From CAYLNH01 sp964384625 (GTDB taxonomy: Bacteria > Verrucomicrobiota > Lentisphaeria > JABSQK01): DNA of 58,804 nt. Shown in pieces: positions 19,283 to 26,859 of this stretch. The DNA is taken from NCBI GenBank assembly GCA_964384625.1, contig CAYLNH010000011.1, positions 1-58,804 of the forward strand, written 5' to 3'. The position numbers and the translations under genes are program-made. Positions within the stretch are counted from its first letter, which is position 1. Each line of letters opens with the position of its first letter. The notes beneath the pieces are model-generated. The model saw only the letters and a program-made list of their open reading frames with translations, was not told where the DNA came from and did not search any database.

Positions 19283-21556
19283 ATGTTGTGCACCACAATT
19301 TCGCTGAAGAGCTCCGTTGAAGGAGCGGTACTTGCCTACTCCGATCCGGTTCGCCTGGAGATGAGGATCCCCGCCGACCCCGGATTGTATCACATGTCCC
19401 TGGTGACGCGTGACGACACCTTCGATGTGGATACATGCAATCTGTCCTTGCTGGAATGGCCGAGTCAGAAGACGGTGTCCGCCGGTCCGTTCGACTTCGA
19501 TCACACGAACTATCGCATGGCCGTGCCGGTGTTCCGCGTCGCCGTGGACGACGCCGACTGCGGTCTGGTCTGGTGCGAAGTTCCCAGTCCGGAAGACCTC
19601 CAGGCAAGACGGGTACGCGCCACTTGGGCGGTGCAATTTGGCGCTGCCGGCGAGCATTGCATTCGCTTGGAGGTCCCCGAAAACGACCGATATCGCTTGC
19701 GCTGGACGGACGTGGCCGAGATTTGCCTGCAACCCGACGACCGGGAGATCCTGCCGTTCGACGTTGCCGCTTCGCCGCACCCACGGCTGTTTGCGGTCGG
19801 CGAAGGCTTTCAGCGATTGCAGCGGCACCGCGACCAGGTCCAGCAGGCGATGCTCGACAACATTGCCGAACGCGCGGCGCGGCATGAGGACCACACCTAC
19901 GGCTATCTGACCGTGATGCAGGCATTGGTCGGCCGGCTCAACAACGACGCCCAATCAACTGCCGCAGCGATCGAGCGCACCATGGCGCTGTGTGCCCGAG
20001 AGAACTGGGGCTATCACGATGTCCCGGAGATCATGGGCTGGAACAACGACCGCGATACCGGCATGCGCATGTTCGAGACCGCGATCGTGTACGATTGGCT
20101 CTATGAACAACTCACCGGCGAGCAGCGAGAAACGATGCGAAGCAAGCTGGCGTACCATGCCGAGATCGCGGCACGCACGACACTGCTGCAGCGCGGCTAT
20201 TGGTACTATCGCACCTGCGAAGCCCATGGTTTCGGCTACTGGTTCGGCTTTGCCGCCGCCGCCGGCGCCTTGCTCGACGAAGACGACCGCGCCCGTGACT
20301 GGCTGACCTGGATCCACAGCAACATCGTTGACGGTCTGACGCATATGCCGGACGACGGCATCGTCGAATGGCCGGTGTTCAATCCGTACTGGGGGGTGAT
20401 GACGGCGGCCGTGCTGGAGTCTCTGCTTGGGAAGCGGCTTGCCGTTGAAATCCCGTTCCTCCGCGGTTTTGCCGACAACATCATTCCGTTCTCCGGCACC
20501 CACGGCGGGAGCCCCATGTTGCGAACCATGTTGATCTACCTTGCCGCCCGTTTCCAGGATGCGCGCTGTCAAGCCGACGCCCTGCGGCAACCGCGACCGG
20601 GCAAAGGCGTGAACTTCGAACCGCTGGCGCTGCTGCTTTACGATCCGTCACTCACGCCGTCCGAACTCAGTGCAATTCCCGACATGTTCGCCGCCGAAAA
20701 CGGTACGGTGATCTGCCGCGACACGGCCGGAAAGACCTCCTTCCAGTTCCAGTGCGGCGTGCCGTTGACGCCGGCGAAACACGACGCCAACAACTGGATC
20801 AACCGCGCCTGGTATTCCTGTGCGCACATGGGCAGCTACTCCTGGCGCCGTGGCCGAAAACGCATCGTGCCGGAACGCATCAAGGGCTATCGCCATCTCA
20901 CCGCGGAAGCGAATCTGATCACGGTCGACGGCGGCGGCAGCCGCCTGGACGGCCGCTGGGTGGGCTATGCCATACCGTCAGCCCACGCGGCCGAGATTGA
21001 GACGGTGGCGCACAAAGACGGCATCACCGAATGCATCGGCAACGCGGCGCCGAGTTATGCGTCGGCCGGCGGCGTGACCGAGGCCCGGCGGCGATGGCGC
21101 TTCGACCACGGCCAGGGGGTCCTGGTGATGCACGATACATTTCGGACCAACGCGCCGCGGCAACTGGCGTGGCACATCCATACGCCGCTGGTCTGGCGAG
21201 AGGTCGAAGAGGGGCACTTCGTTGCTGTTGCCGACGGCGAGGAGGTCTTTGCCGTGCGCGTGGTCCACAGTTCCACCGCGTTTGCCGCAGATGTGGAGAC
21301 CGTGCAGTTTGTGCCGAGCTACACCTTCGGCGTCAACTGCTACAAAACCCTCGACTGGCAGCCGGAACTCCGGCCGCAGGAGTTGAACATCCCGACCTAT
21401 CTGGACCTGCAGTTTGCGCCGGTTCAGCCAGTGGCCGCCTGGGAGCTCACCGTGGTCATGGGCCCGGACCCCGAAGCCGTCGTGCAGGCCGCCGAGGGCA
21501 TCGCTGATTCGGGGTTTGAAGCGCCGCGCAATCGGCCAATCGGGGCGGGCCCGTGA
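19283..21556 (+). CDS. Heparinase II/III-like protein, apparently cytoplasmic
   Basis: 757 aa with no signal peptide. The N-terminal part (about 1-150) is beta-rich. A helical toroid from about 165 to 440 shows MGWNNDRDTGMRMFETAIVY and WYYRTCEAHGFGYWFGFAAA, as in heparinase/alginate-lyase-type proteins. A C-terminal beta-sandwich starts near 470 (NWINRAWYSCAHMGSYSWRR). It probably acts on oligosaccharides inside the cell, complementing the secreted lyase at 9831. Lies 38 bp after the regulator and is probably co-transcribed. The ribosome site is weak (AGGA twelve bases upstream), so the start is less certain than the family. Confidence 0.8.
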   Translation: MLCTTISLKSSVEGAVLAYSDPVRLEMRIPADPGLYHMSLVTRDDTFDVDTCNLSLLEWPSQKTVSAGPFDFDHTNYRMAVPVFRVAVDDADCGLVWCEVPSPEDLQARRVRATWAVQFGAAGEHCIRLEVPENDRYRLRWTDVAEICLQPDDREILPFDVAASPHPRLFAVGEGFQRLQRHRDQVQQAMLDNIAERAARHEDHTYGYLTVMQALVGRLNNDAQSTAAAIERTMALCARENWGYHDVPEIMGWNNDRDTGMRMFETAIVYDWLYEQLTGEQRETMRSKLAYHAEIAARTTLLQRGYWYYRTCEAHGFGYWFGFAAAAGALLDEDDRARDWLTWIHSNIVDGLTHMPDDGIVEWPVFNPYWGVMTAAVLESLLGKRLAVEIPFLRGFADNIIPFSGTHGGSPMLRTMLIYLAARFQDARCQADALRQPRPGKGVNFEPLALLLYDPSLTPSELSAIPDMFAAENGTVICRDTAGKTSFQFQCGVPLTPAKHDANNWINRAWYSCAHMGSYSWRRGRKRIVPERIKGYRHLTAEANLITVDGGGSRLDGRWVGYAIPSAHAAEIETVAHKDGITECIGNAAPSYASAGGVTEARRRWRFDHGQGVLVMHDTFRTNAPRQLAWHIHTPLVWREVEEGHFVAVADGEEVFAVRVVHSSTAFAADVETVQFVPSYTFGVNCYKTLDWQPELRPQELNIPTYLDLQFAPVQPVAAWELTVVMGPDPEAVVQAAEGIADSGFEAPRNRPIGAGP

Positions 21557-21589
21557 ATTTTCTGTCAGCGGCAGTATGGTAACCGGATT

Positions 21590-22990
21590 ATGACTCAGGC
21601 AGATGGATCGAAACAAGGGGGATCCTCCTTTCTCAGTCAGCAGAGAGTGGGATCCGTAATCCTGATCGTGTTGCTTCTGGCATCACTGATCGGGGTGTTT
21701 TTTATTATCCGGCCGTACCTGCACGGCATCATTCTCGGCGTGCTGTTTGCGTCGCTGTGCCGGCCGATCTATCGCTTCGTATCTGCCCGCGTCAAACGGC
21801 GGGCGAACGTGGCGGCGGCGTTGACCTGTATCCTGGTGGCGCTCCTGGTGATGGTGCCGTTGGCCAGTTTTACGTCCATACTCGTGGTCAAAGGCCACCA
21901 GAGCATTGTCCAGGTGACCAACTGGGTGCAGGCCGGGAATCTGTCGCAGGAGCTGCGCGAGTTCGGTTTCGAGGTGGAACCGGAAGAAACCGAACCCGCG
22001 CCTGAAGGAACGGCGCCGCCGTCCGACCCGGTGCTGCCGGAGGAAACGCCGCCGACCGAACCCGAGGCCGCGGCGGATGCGGCCGCCGCCGACAGCGATT
22101 CGGCCGCGGCCGATGCGGTGGCGGCGGCGAATGGAGAGCCGGTCACCTGGAAACGGAAGACCGGCCTGCTGATTCGCCGCGTGCAGGAAAAGCTGTTCCC
22201 GAATTTCGACCCGGCGCAGCTGCAGGACCAGATCGTGGAGAAGAGCAAAGGCGTGGTCGCTCTGTTGGCGCCGGAAGCCTGGTCGCTGGTGCAGAAGGGA
22301 ATGGGGCTGGTTGTGAACTTCGTGATCATGTTGTTTGTGATGTTCTATGTCTTCCGCGACGGCCCCAAGATTCTGGACTATCTGCTTGAGCTCAGCCCGC
22401 TGGGCCGGAAGAACGAGAGACTGCTGATCGACCGGGTCGTCGGCGTCACGCGTTCGGCCGTGATGGGTACAGGGCTGACCGCCGTCGCACAGGGGGTCCT
22501 GGGCATGATCGGTTTTGTGTTTGCCGGCATCCCCTGGTTCTTCTGGGGGGTTGTTCTCGGGTTGGCTTCATTGATTCCGATCGTTGGTACGGCCCTGGTC
22601 TGGATCCCCTGCTGCGTGTATCTGCTGATCACCGGCAAGACCGTGGCGGCAATCGGCCTGGCCGTGTACTGCATTGTGGTGGTGGGAATGTCCGATAACT
22701 TTCTGCGACCGATGCTGATGCGCGGGGAAACGGGAATGAGCCCATTGATCGCCTTCTTTGCGATCCTCGGCGGCATCCAGTTCTTCGGCCTGATCGGCGT
22801 CATCTACGGCCCGCTGATCTTCGGTATCTGCGCCATCCTGTTGTACATCTTCAAGTTGGAGACGCACGAGAACCAGACCGCAGAGCAACGCAAGAAACCC
22901 GACCGGCGTACACCCGAGCCGGACAAGCCCCGGCCCGAGCCGGACATGCCCCGGCCCGAGCCGGACACACCCCGGCCCGAGGGAGCCTGA
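21590..22990 (+). CDS. AI-2E family permease with acidic insert
   Basis: 466 aa, about 100 longer than usual for the family. Hydrophobic segments near residues 20-45 and 70-100, then a cluster from about 240 to 425 (GLVVNFVIMLFVMFYVF, MGTGLTAVAQGVLGMIGF, FFGLIGVIYGPLIFG) match the AI-2E transporter topology. Two additions stand out: an Ala/Glu/Asp/Pro-rich stretch (about 126-183) between membrane segments, and a C-terminal tail of three PEPDxPR heptads. Members export autoinducer-2 or act as ion antiporters; substrate here unknown. It stands 33 bp after the heparinase-like gene but looks unrelated in function. Confidence 0.88.
   Translation: MTQADGSKQGGSSFLSQQRVGSVILIVLLLASLIGVFFIIRPYLHGIILGVLFASLCRPIYRFVSARVKRRANVAAALTCILVALLVMVPLASFTSILVVKGHQSIVQVTNWVQAGNLSQELREFGFEVEPEETEPAPEGTAPPSDPVLPEETPPTEPEAAADAAAADSDSAAADAVAAANGEPVTWKRKTGLLIRRVQEKLFPNFDPAQLQDQIVEKSKGVVALLAPEAWSLVQKGMGLVVNFVIMLFVMFYVFRDGPKILDYLLELSPLGRKNERLLIDRVVGVTRSAVMGTGLTAVAQGVLGMIGFVFAGIPWFFWGVVLGLASLIPIVGTALVWIPCCVYLLITGKTVAAIGLAVYCIVVVGMSDNFLRPMLMRGETGMSPLIAFFAILGGIQFFGLIGVIYGPLIFGICAILLYIFKLETHENQTAEQRKKPDRRTPEPDKPRPEPDMPRPEPDTPRPEGA
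22913..22975 (+). repeat. Three tandem 21-bp units in the permease tail
   Basis: Three direct units of 21 bp (start CCCGAGCCGGACA, end CCCCGG) encode PEPDKPR, PEPDMPR and PEPDTPR at the very C-terminus of the permease. They differ only around the sixth codon, which suggests recent slippage expansion. Confidence 0.8.
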
Positions 22991-22991
22991 C

Positions 22992-23028
22992 CGCCGGGCT
23001 CGCAACAAGACGCCTGCCGCACCCGGCG
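22992..23028. terminator. Inverted repeat after the permease gene
   Basis: CGCCGGG at 22992-22998 pairs with CCCGGCG at 23022-23028 right after the stop at 22990. The 23-base loop and the lack of a T-run make it a weak terminator candidate. Confidence 0.25.
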
Positions 23029-23171
23029 TCGTGGGTGAAGCAGATGCCTGATCCACGCGCCGCCGCCGTTCCACCTCAGGCGCCGGTAGACGATTTGTAA
23101 ACCGGTGATTTCCGTGCTTGTGCGTGGACTATGCCGGATTACCTTTAGACGACCTCACAAGGAGATCGACA

Positions 23172-23963
23172 TTGGCTCTGAACGGGAAGAAAATCGTCGT
23201 CGTCATGCCGGCGTACAACGCGGCAAAGACCATTGCACAGACACTGGATGAAATGCCGCGGGATATCGTCGACCACATGTTGCTGGTGGACGATATGAGT
23301 TCGGACGAGACCATCAAGGTGGCTGAGGAACACGACCTCGAGGTGATCGTCCACAAGCAGAACCGGGGCTACGGCGGCAACCAGAAGACCTGTTACGAAG
23401 CGGCGCTGAAGCACGGCGCCGATATCGTTGCAATGATCCATCCGGACTATCAGTATACCCCGCTGATTCTGCGGGCGATGTGCTGTCTGATTGCCGAAGC
23501 CGGTTACGAATTTGTCCTCGGTTCGCGCATCCTGGTCGGCGGCGCCCGCAAGGGCGGCATGCCGTTCTACAAATACGTTGCCAACCGCTGTCTGACGGCG
23601 TTCCAGAATATGTGCCTGGGCAACAAGCTCAGCGAATATCACACGGGCTATCGGGTGTACGACGCCAGGATCCTGCGCGAGATTGATTTTCAGCAGTTCT
23701 CGGAAGACTTCGTCTTTGACAACCAGATGCTGGCTGAGATCATCCTGCGCGACTACGTCATCGGCGAAGTATCCTGTCCGACGCGCTATTTCGAAGAGGC
23801 CAGTTCGATCAACTTCCGCCGCAGCTGCGTCTATGGTTTCGGTGTTCTGGGCACCTCCGTTCAGGGGTTGTTTTCCCGTCTTTCGGGGCGTCGCAGCCTG
23901 CTCAAATCGTGTCCCGCTGCCGCGTCGCAGACCGACGCGGCGGACCCGGCTTCGACCGACTGA
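23172..23963 (+). CDS. GT2 glycosyltransferase, DPM1-like
   Basis: 263 aa from the TTG at 23172, supported by AAGGAG seven bases upstream; an upstream ATG-like extension (23118) adds residues without homology. The GT-A fold is clear: KIVVVMPAYNAAKTI at the N-terminus, LLVDDMSSDET with the nucleotide/metal-binding acidic residues, NRGYGGNQKTCYEAAL, and MIHPDYQYTP. It lacks C-terminal membrane helices, so it is a soluble dolichol-phosphate-mannose-synthase-like enzyme that probably transfers a sugar to a polyprenyl phosphate or a glycan precursor. No partner genes lie adjacent. Confidence 0.88.
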   Translation: MALNGKKIVVVMPAYNAAKTIAQTLDEMPRDIVDHMLLVDDMSSDETIKVAEEHDLEVIVHKQNRGYGGNQKTCYEAALKHGADIVAMIHPDYQYTPLILRAMCCLIAEAGYEFVLGSRILVGGARKGGMPFYKYVANRCLTAFQNMCLGNKLSEYHTGYRVYDARILREIDFQQFSEDFVFDNQMLAEIILRDYVIGEVSCPTRYFEEASSINFRRSCVYGFGVLGTSVQGLFSRLSGRRSLLKSCPAAASQTDAADPASTD

Positions 23964-24036
23964 CGGCGCCGGCCCGGAGCTTGTATTTCGCCAGCCCCTG
24001 AATACCTTCGGTACCGTACACCTGCAGGCCTGACCA

Positions 24037-25218
24037 ATGATCAAATGCTTTATCCTTCTTGTGTGTCTAGGGACGTTGCTCGCGGCCGGCGACAAGCCGG
24101 CGGCGGACCGCTGGAAACCGGCGGTCAAGCGGCGGCAGCTCGGCGGTGAACTGCGGCAAGAGCACTGTAAGGTGCTGCAGCGACACAATGTCGCCACGAC
24201 GCCCGAGGCCGTTCTTGCTTATCTGCAGAAAGCGCAGCCGCAGCCGGCGTCCGGAGACCGGTTGAACCCGTTAATCCAGGCACTGGGAGCTGCCGCCAGC
24301 AAGGACCGCCAAGCCGCCTCACGGGACCTGGCCGCACTCGGATTGGCCGTTGCGCCCCGTTTGCTCCGGGCCGCTGAAAGCAGTGATCCCGAAGTCCGGG
24401 TCAGGGCGCGGGAACTTTTGGCGCAATTCCGCGAGCGGAGTTTCACCGAGCCGCTGGCCGCCGCCCTGGCCCTGGTCGGCCTGGACGGCGACCCGGCCGG
24501 CTTCGGGATCGCGCTGGCGTTCCTGCGTTGTGCGGAAGCGCTCCCGCCGACGTTGCAGCGAATTTGTATCCGCACTCTCGTTGCCTGCAGCCGCAAATCC
24601 GATCTGCCGCGACTCCGCCGCCTGCTCCACGCCGCTCAGCCCGTGACCGTGCGCGAGGGGGCAATGGCTGCGGTGTCGCGCCTGCAGCCGAACCCGGCGG
24701 CCGCCCTCGTCGCGTTCCTCAAGGACAAGACCCCGCAGTTGCGCCTGATGGCGGCGGAGCGGTTGGCGGTGGTCGGGGACAAACGCTGCTTGCGGGTCTT
24801 CCTGGATATCCTCAGTGATCGGCGGTTGTCCGCATTGCATCGGCGGGCAGACCTGGCCCTGCGGGATATCCTGCAGGCAAACGTCAGCGTCGAATACAGC
24901 CCGGCAGTCTGGCGGCAACTGGTCGAAGTGCGACTGGCGCAGGGCGCCGCCGGCTTCCGGTGCCTGGCCGACCCGCTTGACCGATCCTGGGCCTACTGGG
25001 AATTGGGCCCGCCCGCCGCCGCCGTCAATCTCGCGGCTTTCACTATGCTGCCGCATTTCGTTGATCAACAGTCCGATACGCTCAGAGAAATCGCCGAGAT
25101 GTATGGTTCCCGGGTGGACTGGATTCTCGCGGCGAACCCCGGTCTGCGTACCGACGTCGAACTGCGACAAGTCAAAGAGATCCAGGTACCCGTCGAGGAC
25201 CTGAAGCTGAACAGGTAA
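24037..25218 (+). CDS. Secreted HEAT-repeat protein with C-terminal LysM-like domain
   Basis: 393 aa. Signal peptide MIKCFILLVCLGTLLAAG. Residues about 75-290 carry HEAT-like helical pairs (DPEVRVRARELLAQF, TPQLRLMAAERLAVVGDKRC). The last 50 residues (TLREIAEMYGSRVDWILAAN, then a hydrophobic strand) match a LysM peptidoglycan-binding fold. Role inferred: a cell-wall-attached scaffold. It ends four bases before the cinA start, so the two are probably co-transcribed although their functions have no obvious link. Confidence 0.75.
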   Translation: MIKCFILLVCLGTLLAAGDKPAADRWKPAVKRRQLGGELRQEHCKVLQRHNVATTPEAVLAYLQKAQPQPASGDRLNPLIQALGAAASKDRQAASRDLAALGLAVAPRLLRAAESSDPEVRVRARELLAQFRERSFTEPLAAALALVGLDGDPAGFGIALAFLRCAEALPPTLQRICIRTLVACSRKSDLPRLRRLLHAAQPVTVREGAMAAVSRLQPNPAAALVAFLKDKTPQLRLMAAERLAVVGDKRCLRVFLDILSDRRLSALHRRADLALRDILQANVSVEYSPAVWRQLVEVRLAQGAAGFRCLADPLDRSWAYWELGPPAAAVNLAAFTMLPHFVDQQSDTLREIAEMYGSRVDWILAANPGLRTDVELRQVKEIQVPVEDLKLNR

Positions 25219-25222
25219 ACCC

Positions 25223-26446
25223 ATGGCCATCCAGATCATTTCCATCGGCAGCGAACTGCTGACCGGTGAAATCCTCAATACCAATTTTCAGTTCCTCGCC
25301 GGCCGGCTCAGTGACAACGGCTACGATGTCGACCGCGAAGTCTGTATTCACGACACGCCGGCGGCTGTCGCCGCCGCCGTGACCGCCGCCCTGGCCGACG
25401 CCCGGCTGGTTCTCACCATCGGCGGACTGGGGCCGACGCAGGACGACCTGACGCGCCAGACCATCGCCGAGGTGCTCGACATGCCGCTGGCGATGGACCG
25501 GAACGTGGCGGCGGTCATCCAGGCAAAATACCGGTCCTACAAGCGCAATATCCCCGACAGCTCCTGGCAGATACAGTCGATGGTGCCGCGGGGCGCCGTG
25601 GTGCTGCCCAACGATTGGGGCACCGCTCCCGGGCTCTGGTGCGAGAGGGATGGTCGCGCCGTGGTCATGCTCCCCGGTCCGCCGCGTGAGCTGCAGCCGA
25701 TGTTCGAGACCTACGTTCTGCCGCGCCTCCACGAATTTGTCCAACCGACCGTCGCCCACCGCCTGATTTCCGTTTTCGGCCTGGGCGAGTCCAACACCGA
25801 GAAGCGCGTCCATGAAATTCTGCCGCAGCACGACGGCATCACGCTGGCTTACTGCGCCAAGCCCGATCGCTGCCATGTGCGGTTGTCGGCCAAACTCGCC
25901 AATGTCGAGCGTCTGGACGAAACCTGCGCGGCGCTGCTCGCCGCGCTGGGCGACGACGGCGGGCCGGCGCAGGAGAACCTGGCGACCCGGATCTGCGACA
26001 TCATCCGCCGGCGCGGCTGGCTCTGGGGCACCGCCGAAAGCTGTACCGGCGGCGGCATCGCCCAAAACGTGACCGACAATCCCGGCGTGTCCGACGTGTT
26101 TGCCGGGGGCGTCGTCACCTATTCCAACGCGATGAAGGTCCAATTGCTCGGGGTCGATGAAGACGTCCTGCAGGCGCACGGCGCGGTCAGTGAGCCGGTG
26201 GCGCGCCAGATGGTTGAGGGACTGCTCGAGCGCTACGGTCTGCAGGCCGGCGTTGCGGTCACCGGGATCGCCGGTCCCGCCGGCGGTTCCGCAGAAAAGC
26301 CGGTGGGTACGGTGCACATCGCCGCTGCGGTCCAGGGTGATGTCCATCATCTGCAGCGCGTCTTCCCCCATGGCCGCCGGGGCATGCGCGAACGCACGAT
26401 CGTGACGGCCCTGAACCTCCTGCACGACCAACTCCGCCGCCGCTGA
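25223..26446 (+). CDS. cinA: CinA-like protein (nicotinamide-nucleotide amidase family)
   Basis: 407 aa, the usual length. The N-terminal MoCF-like domain starts IISIGSELLTGEILNTN and contains LTIGGLGPTQDDLTR, the family nucleotide-binding signature. The C-terminal CinA/PncC domain begins at GTAESCTGGG and includes VTYSNAMKVQLLG and VTGIAGPAGG. CinA proteins hydrolyse ADP-ribose and/or deamidate NMN, recycling pyridine nucleotides; the competence link is historical. AACAGG lies close before the ATG. Full-length with key motifs intact. Confidence 0.95.
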   Translation: MAIQIISIGSELLTGEILNTNFQFLAGRLSDNGYDVDREVCIHDTPAAVAAAVTAALADARLVLTIGGLGPTQDDLTRQTIAEVLDMPLAMDRNVAAVIQAKYRSYKRNIPDSSWQIQSMVPRGAVVLPNDWGTAPGLWCERDGRAVVMLPGPPRELQPMFETYVLPRLHEFVQPTVAHRLISVFGLGESNTEKRVHEILPQHDGITLAYCAKPDRCHVRLSAKLANVERLDETCAALLAALGDDGGPAQENLATRICDIIRRRGWLWGTAESCTGGGIAQNVTDNPGVSDVFAGGVVTYSNAMKVQLLGVDEDVLQAHGAVSEPVARQMVEGLLERYGLQAGVAVTGIAGPAGGSAEKPVGTVHIAAAVQGDVHHLQRVFPHGRRGMRERTIVTALNLLHDQLRRR

Positions 26447-26592
26447 CGCTCCGATCTCCCGTTCGCCGGCATCTCGGGTTCTGCCGCACTCCGGTTGCGG
26501 GCACCGCCGGCCTACGCTACACCCTGTCGTTGACGCATTACGTACCGCCGAGTAAGCCCTCGACTACTGACCTCTGTATTCTTCTTGGGGAT

Positions 26593-26613
26593 TCCGCACC
26601 CTTGTGGTGCGGA
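26593..26613. repeat. Intergenic hairpin
   Basis: Perfect 8-bp inverted repeat TCCGCACC / GGTGCGGA with a CTTGT loop. No adjacent T-run. Confidence 0.55.
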
Positions 26614-26653
26614 GTTTCAGGATTGGTCACCTACACCGAGCGACCGGTTCCAA

Positions 26654-26708
26654 CCCCGTTCTCCTGCGGCTCTGGTTGGCGTACAACCAGAGCGGCAGGA
26701 GAACGGGG
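26654..26708. repeat. Large intergenic hairpin (24 of 25 paired)
   Basis: CCCCGTTCTCCTGC at 26654-26667 is exactly complementary to 26695-26708. Inside it GCTCTGGTTG (26669-26678) is exactly complementary to 26684-26693. One G-G mismatch separates the arms and the loop is GCGTA. No T-run follows on either strand, so it is not a simple intrinsic terminator. It resembles a palindromic repeat unit or the stem of a structured RNA. Confidence 0.75.
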
Positions 26709-26750
26709 AGGTGTGGCATGGACTTTATGTCGGTGCCAGATCCTCAAATG

Positions 26751-26769
26751 CCGCAGGTCAAGCCTGCGG
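26751..26769. repeat. Intergenic hairpin, GCAGG type
   Basis: Perfect 7-bp inverted repeat CCGCAGG / CCTGCGG with a TCAAG loop, nearly the same core as the hairpins at 3546 and 3617. Confidence 0.55.
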
Positions 26770-26859
26770 GATGCAAAGAAGGGCAGTAGACGAGAACTTA
26801 CCTCGCCGACCGGTCCTTTCTTGACAGACAGCAGGAAGACCCGTATTGTGCTGCTACGG

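Larger units (their letters stand above)
26447..26859. other. 413-bp gap with three hairpins, no gene seen
   Basis: No frame shows the strong C/G third-position bias of neighbouring genes. The gap holds inverted repeats at 26593-26613, 26654-26708 and 26751-26769, listed separately. A T-arm-like string (GGTTCCAACCC, near 26647) occurs, but no tRNA can be folded around it. The gap may hold a structured RNA or a palindromic repeat element. Confidence 0.5.

Noticed and set aside
22913..22975. CRISPR-like or minisatellite array
   Set aside because: The three 21-bp units are contiguous, in frame and part of a coding tail; there are no spacers.
26615..26690. Possible tRNA suggested by a T-arm-like GGTTCCAACCC string
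   Set aside because: The T-stem does not pair, no anticodon stem or acceptor stem can be formed, and no CCA end follows. The string lies partly in the large hairpin.
26530..26859. N-terminal extension of the LamG lipoprotein
   Set aside because: The extra 110 codons run through the hairpin region and would place the lipobox signal in the middle of the protein.
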